In this document: positions 60,801 to 64,000 of the stretch, one piece after another | Numbering within the stretch: the stretch's first letter is position 1 | Layout: the number at the start of each line of letters is the position of its first letter | Position numbers and translations under genes: made by a program | Notes under the pieces: generated by a model | Told to the model about the DNA's origin: nothing | What the model saw: the letters and a program-made list of their open reading frames with translations, nothing else | The model's database searches: none | Source of the DNA: Brachynemurus nebulosus | Lineage: Eukaryota > Arthropoda > Insecta > Neuroptera > Myrmeleontidae | Assembly (NCBI GenBank): GCA_035578155.1 | Contig: JAPWDM010000022.1 | Location: forward strand, 2,109,076 to 2,173,075 | Direction of reading: 5' to 3' | Length of the DNA: 64,000 bases

Positions 60801-61710
60801 CATTTTATTGTTGTGTCTGAATTTCATTAGACCGTACTGTATGAATAAGTTTTGAGTATGGAACTGCTTACTATTTGATTATGTTTGTGTGAAGGTTACT
60901 TACGAAGGATGTTTGTGTATATTCTAAACCCTTAAACAGTTGTAATCCGGCTTAGTTCAATAGACTACAGACAGCAGACAATATGTCAGAATATATTTTG
61001 AGATAGGACCATCGTTTTACACTAAAATATCCGTGTTGGAGTCGACCAATTATTTTCTTCTCTTTTATATGAAAATTTGTATATTTCTAAAATACAGGAC
61101 GGTCTGTATGTTAATCTCTTAATTTTGTCCGTTATTCCTATCTTTGTTAAATTTTTGAAAAAATAAAGTTTTATAATTGCTTTTAAACGGCATTGATAAA
61201 GCCTATAAGTAAATGAAGGTGTTCACTGCAAACATCAAACTATCAGAGGCAGAAGCAGTGGTAACTAATATAAAATTACTGATTAGTCTTTCAGAGGAAA
61301 ATGACCCCTTATGACTGAAATGTCCTTAGAATTCTAGGGAGTATTTTGAAAAGTCGAGACAGTTCATCATATAAAGTCAGTCATGTAAAATTCGTACTTG
61401 TGTGAAAAGTGCTTTTAAATATGGATTTAATATAACAATATGTGAAAGCAGACCAAGTTTTATTACTGACGGATAATTTTTGTAACTTTTATAAGGACAA
61501 AAGTTGTTCCTTATATCGTAAAAAACAGTTTTCTCAGCAAACTTTTTCTCTAAATCATCATTTATAAACATTGGTTTATATTTTTGCTTCCGAGACTAAT
61601 AAAGTAGCGGAAGCATTGTGATCACTTTTGAAAAGTAAAAAATTTTTTCTCTTCAAAATCAAATTTTTTACGCACATTTTACGTTTTAGAGCTTCCTGAA
61701 CAATTTTGGT
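57811..61710. other. AT-rich non-coding stretch, probably intronic
   Basis: Several short ORFs lack motifs or splice context. An 18-bp palindrome GTACCCATATATGGGTAC lies at 58873 and a longer hairpin at 60519-60606. No exon was recognised. Confidence 0.45.
60519..60606. repeat. 88-bp hairpin repeat
   Basis: TTACGACACTCGCC and GGCTCGTGTCGCAA form an inner stem; ATGGCTATTACTCACTCAGA and the inverted TCTTCGTGAATAATAGCTAT extend it. It looks like a small foldback MITE. Confidence 0.5.
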
Positions 61711-62040
61711 TTGGGCCGTCCGTCTGTTTGTCCGTCTGTGTGTCTCCAATTTTGCACCAAGTGGCATAACTTCCGAACTATTCGATTGTTTTTAATGAAA
61801 TTTTCAGAAATTATGCAGTTTGGCTCAGCGATGGTCCCCTATGAATTTAATCAAAATCGGAGTAACGGTAGCAACGCCGCTACCATGTCATTCCAAAATT
61901 GCACCAAGTGGCATAACTTCTGAACTACTCAATTCTTTTTTATGAAATTTTCAGAAATTATGTAGTTTGGTTCCTATATGGTCCCCTATGAATTTAATCG
62001 AAATCGGAGTAACGGTAGCTACGCCGCTACCATGAAATCC
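61711..62040 (+). repeat. 147-bp tandem repeat, two units
   Basis: A CGTCTGT-rich lead (61718-61743) is followed by units at GCACCAAGTGGCATAACTTC (61754 and 61901; spacing 147). Each has TGAAATTTTCAGAAATTATG, GGTCCCCTATGAATTTAATC and GGAGTAACGGTAGC-ACGCCGC. Layout and unit length match the array at 42041, though the sequences differ. Confidence 0.7.
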
Positions 62041-62329
62041 CATTAAATGTCAATATCTTATTTACTGCTAGTCCTATCTCGTTCAAATTTTTAGGGTATA
62101 TTGGGGGTTAATTTCTAAAATATTTTTGCTATTATTTTATAATTTAGCCTTTAAGTCTTTTGAGTTACAACAGTTTTTTATAAACTTCAAGGCGAAAATA
62201 TAATTTCACGGTATATAATATGTATATTTGGTAGAATACTGTTTTAAAGCCTTTTACGACTACGAGGAAGCTGTGTGCCCACCCTATTGGCAGCGTATTT
62301 TATTTTTATTATATTTTATTAGTAGAAGA
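62041..62329. other. Non-coding stretch
   Basis: Nothing supported, though TTCAAATTTTTAGGGTATAT near 62084 resembles further decayed array sequence. Confidence 0.4.
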
Positions 62330-63130
62330 GCTAGGACAGTTCTGGAGCACCGCAAAACGGAGTAACTTGAACCCCTTTGACGATGTTTGAAAGCGTGTGA
62401 CTTACGGTCCTATTGTACCCATTTTACGGTACTACACATTCCGAACTGATGAGTCATCAAACTGTATCGATGTGCAAACCTTGACCTTTGACCCGGCACG
62501 TACTGAGTACATGTATTTAAAATTTGTTGTTGACATTTGACCCCAACACGCGCTCATACTGTTGGCCTTGAAACTCCAAAGACCTGAGTCATCACCAGCA
62601 ACCAAATTAATTTATGTTAACCCATTATGCATCATCACAATTTACTTATAACAATTTCATTTTGTGTTAACCCATTACCAGCCAAACCTAACGCATGCGC
62701 AGACTGAATTTAAGTACACGACGCATGCGCAGACTGAATTTTAGGTTACAATTTGATAGATGGGGCACACTACCGCGTCTAAAATGTGGGGAATACCCTA
62801 ACTCGGGGGTGGCCCCAAATTTTTGACGCCGTACTGTACTTAAATTTTTGGTACACTACCGTGTCAAAAGTGCGGGCCCCCCTGACCAAAAAGGTATCCG
62901 ACCACTTTTTGAAGCGTACTGTACGTGCAAACCTTGACCCCAACACGCGCTTGCCTTAATTGCGTCATTTTAAACGAAAGGTACATTACCAAATCAAAAA
63001 TATGGGGAATACCCTAACCCACGGGGAGGCCGCTAAATTTTGTGGGGGCACTGTACCAAGCGCTACCGCAAAACTAACTTCAGACTCCAGGGTCCAGATG
63101 TCTGACCGCTACTGTACTGCCGGAAATTTG
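62330..63130. repeat. GC-rich block with short diverged repeats
   Basis: Recurring words: GTGCAAACCTTGACC (62471, 62926), CGACGCATGCGCAGACTGAA-type (62690, 62719), GTTAACCCATTA (62617, 62668), and GGTACACTACCG-GTC followed by GTGGGGAATACCCTAAC (62763, 62850, 62980). Each is followed by a CGGG-GG-GGCC string. This looks like several generations of short tandem duplication. No ORF of note (62960-63208 has no domain). Confidence 0.55.
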
Positions 63131-64000
63131 GGTGTCAACTGTAACTCAGGGTTTTTTTGTATATTTAACCTTGGAAAATTCCAGGAATTTTTATCAGTTT
63201 TAAAATAAACAAACAACTAATAATTAAATGTTTATTTTAGCTGAATTATGATCATATGACTCATATATGGAGTTTTTTTGGTATGAGAAAGATGACGTCA
63301 TGGAATATTAATGAGTTAAAAAATTGTTTAGTAAAAAATATCACCCATTGTAGGCCTCAAGCAAGAAATTATTTTTATCAGTTTTAATACTTTAACATTT
63401 AATCTACAGTGACCAATTTTTTAGTTAACTAACAAAAGTTCTTGAAATTTTAACAAGTTACAAAAAATATTACTTCTTATGGTGCACAACATTTTTGAAT
63501 TTGACTGTAGCACAAAACTGTTTCTATATCAAACGAAAATTATCTGAAATAATTCAGTATGTACATATGTATAGACTCTGTATATTAAAAATATTTTATG
63601 TATACACTCTGTATATTGAGAATAAGAAAGAAAATTTGTATATAATTTTAATTTTTATGAATACTAGTAAACGAATTGTATAGCCATTTATGAATAAGTA
63701 TTAAATCTAATTATAAAATAATTTATAAATATTACAAAAAATTTGTTTAATCAGCAAAATCAATGTATATCATTTTAATACTGATACATATTTATATTAG
63801 GGTATAATAGTATTGTATTTAACATTTTTAAACAGAATAAAAGTTCAATTTTTGGTTTTAAATTACTATAAGTTAAACACGTCGCTTAATATAAAAATGA
63901 TAACAGCATTGAGTTTTACTAAATTTTTAAGTCTGTAAAATCAAAATTTTTTATAGACACATAGAACATTTTGAATTTGCTACTCTATCATTAACATACA
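63131..64000. other. AT-rich non-coding stretch to window end
   Basis: Only a pair of ATAGACTCTGTATATT / ATACACTCTGTATATT words (63571, 63602) was noticed. Confidence 0.5.

Overview
The window looks like gene-poor, AT-rich arthropod DNA built mostly of transposable elements. Evidence: seven copies of a Helentron-type short element (HINE/DINE-1-like) with (TA)n cores, a canonical Helitron end, many terminal-inverted-repeat (TIR) elements, two decayed LINEs with insect-type domains, and an LTR element. A hemipteran such as an aphid is my best guess from general composition; this is inference. No rRNA, tRNA, CRISPR or bacterial-type operon was seen.

Layout. 1-5 kb: a HINE copy, a hAT MITE with a perfect 8-bp target duplication, a TTAA-flanked MITE and a Tc1-like element. 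5.9-9.5 kb: a foldback palindrome whose right arm alone carries a Helitron and a HINE; the HINE carries a further TA-flanked element containing seven heat-shock-element-like motifs in 103-bp repeats. 11.8-12.8 kb: a TTAA element placed at the centre of a palindrome. 12.85-13.4 kb: the 5' end of a ZBED5-like hAT transposase gene. 16.7-19.2 kb: TIR elements nested four deep. 23.9-25.2 kb: an internally deleted LINE.

26.36-36.82 kb: a TTAA-bounded element with inverted arrays of a 33-bp repeat, interrupted by a young LTR retrotransposon (27983-36041, 737-bp LTRs with 3 differences, GTAT duplication). That retrotransposon has one gag-like coiled-coil ORF on the minus strand and no pol. 37.4-46.8 kb: further TIR elements, two HINE copies, a 147-bp tandem repeat and a decayed minus-strand LINE with reverse transcriptase and RNase H.

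46.8-64 kb: the part most likely to hold host gene pieces. There is a candidate internal exon (47390-47580), a weak candidate 3' exon near 50 kb, a CpG-rich promoter-like block (54380-54780), and a probable first coding exon (ATG at 55248, donor at 55385) followed by a long intron-like stretch with repeats to the window end. The transposons do not form a pathway; their relationships are insertional, and the nesting gives relative ages.
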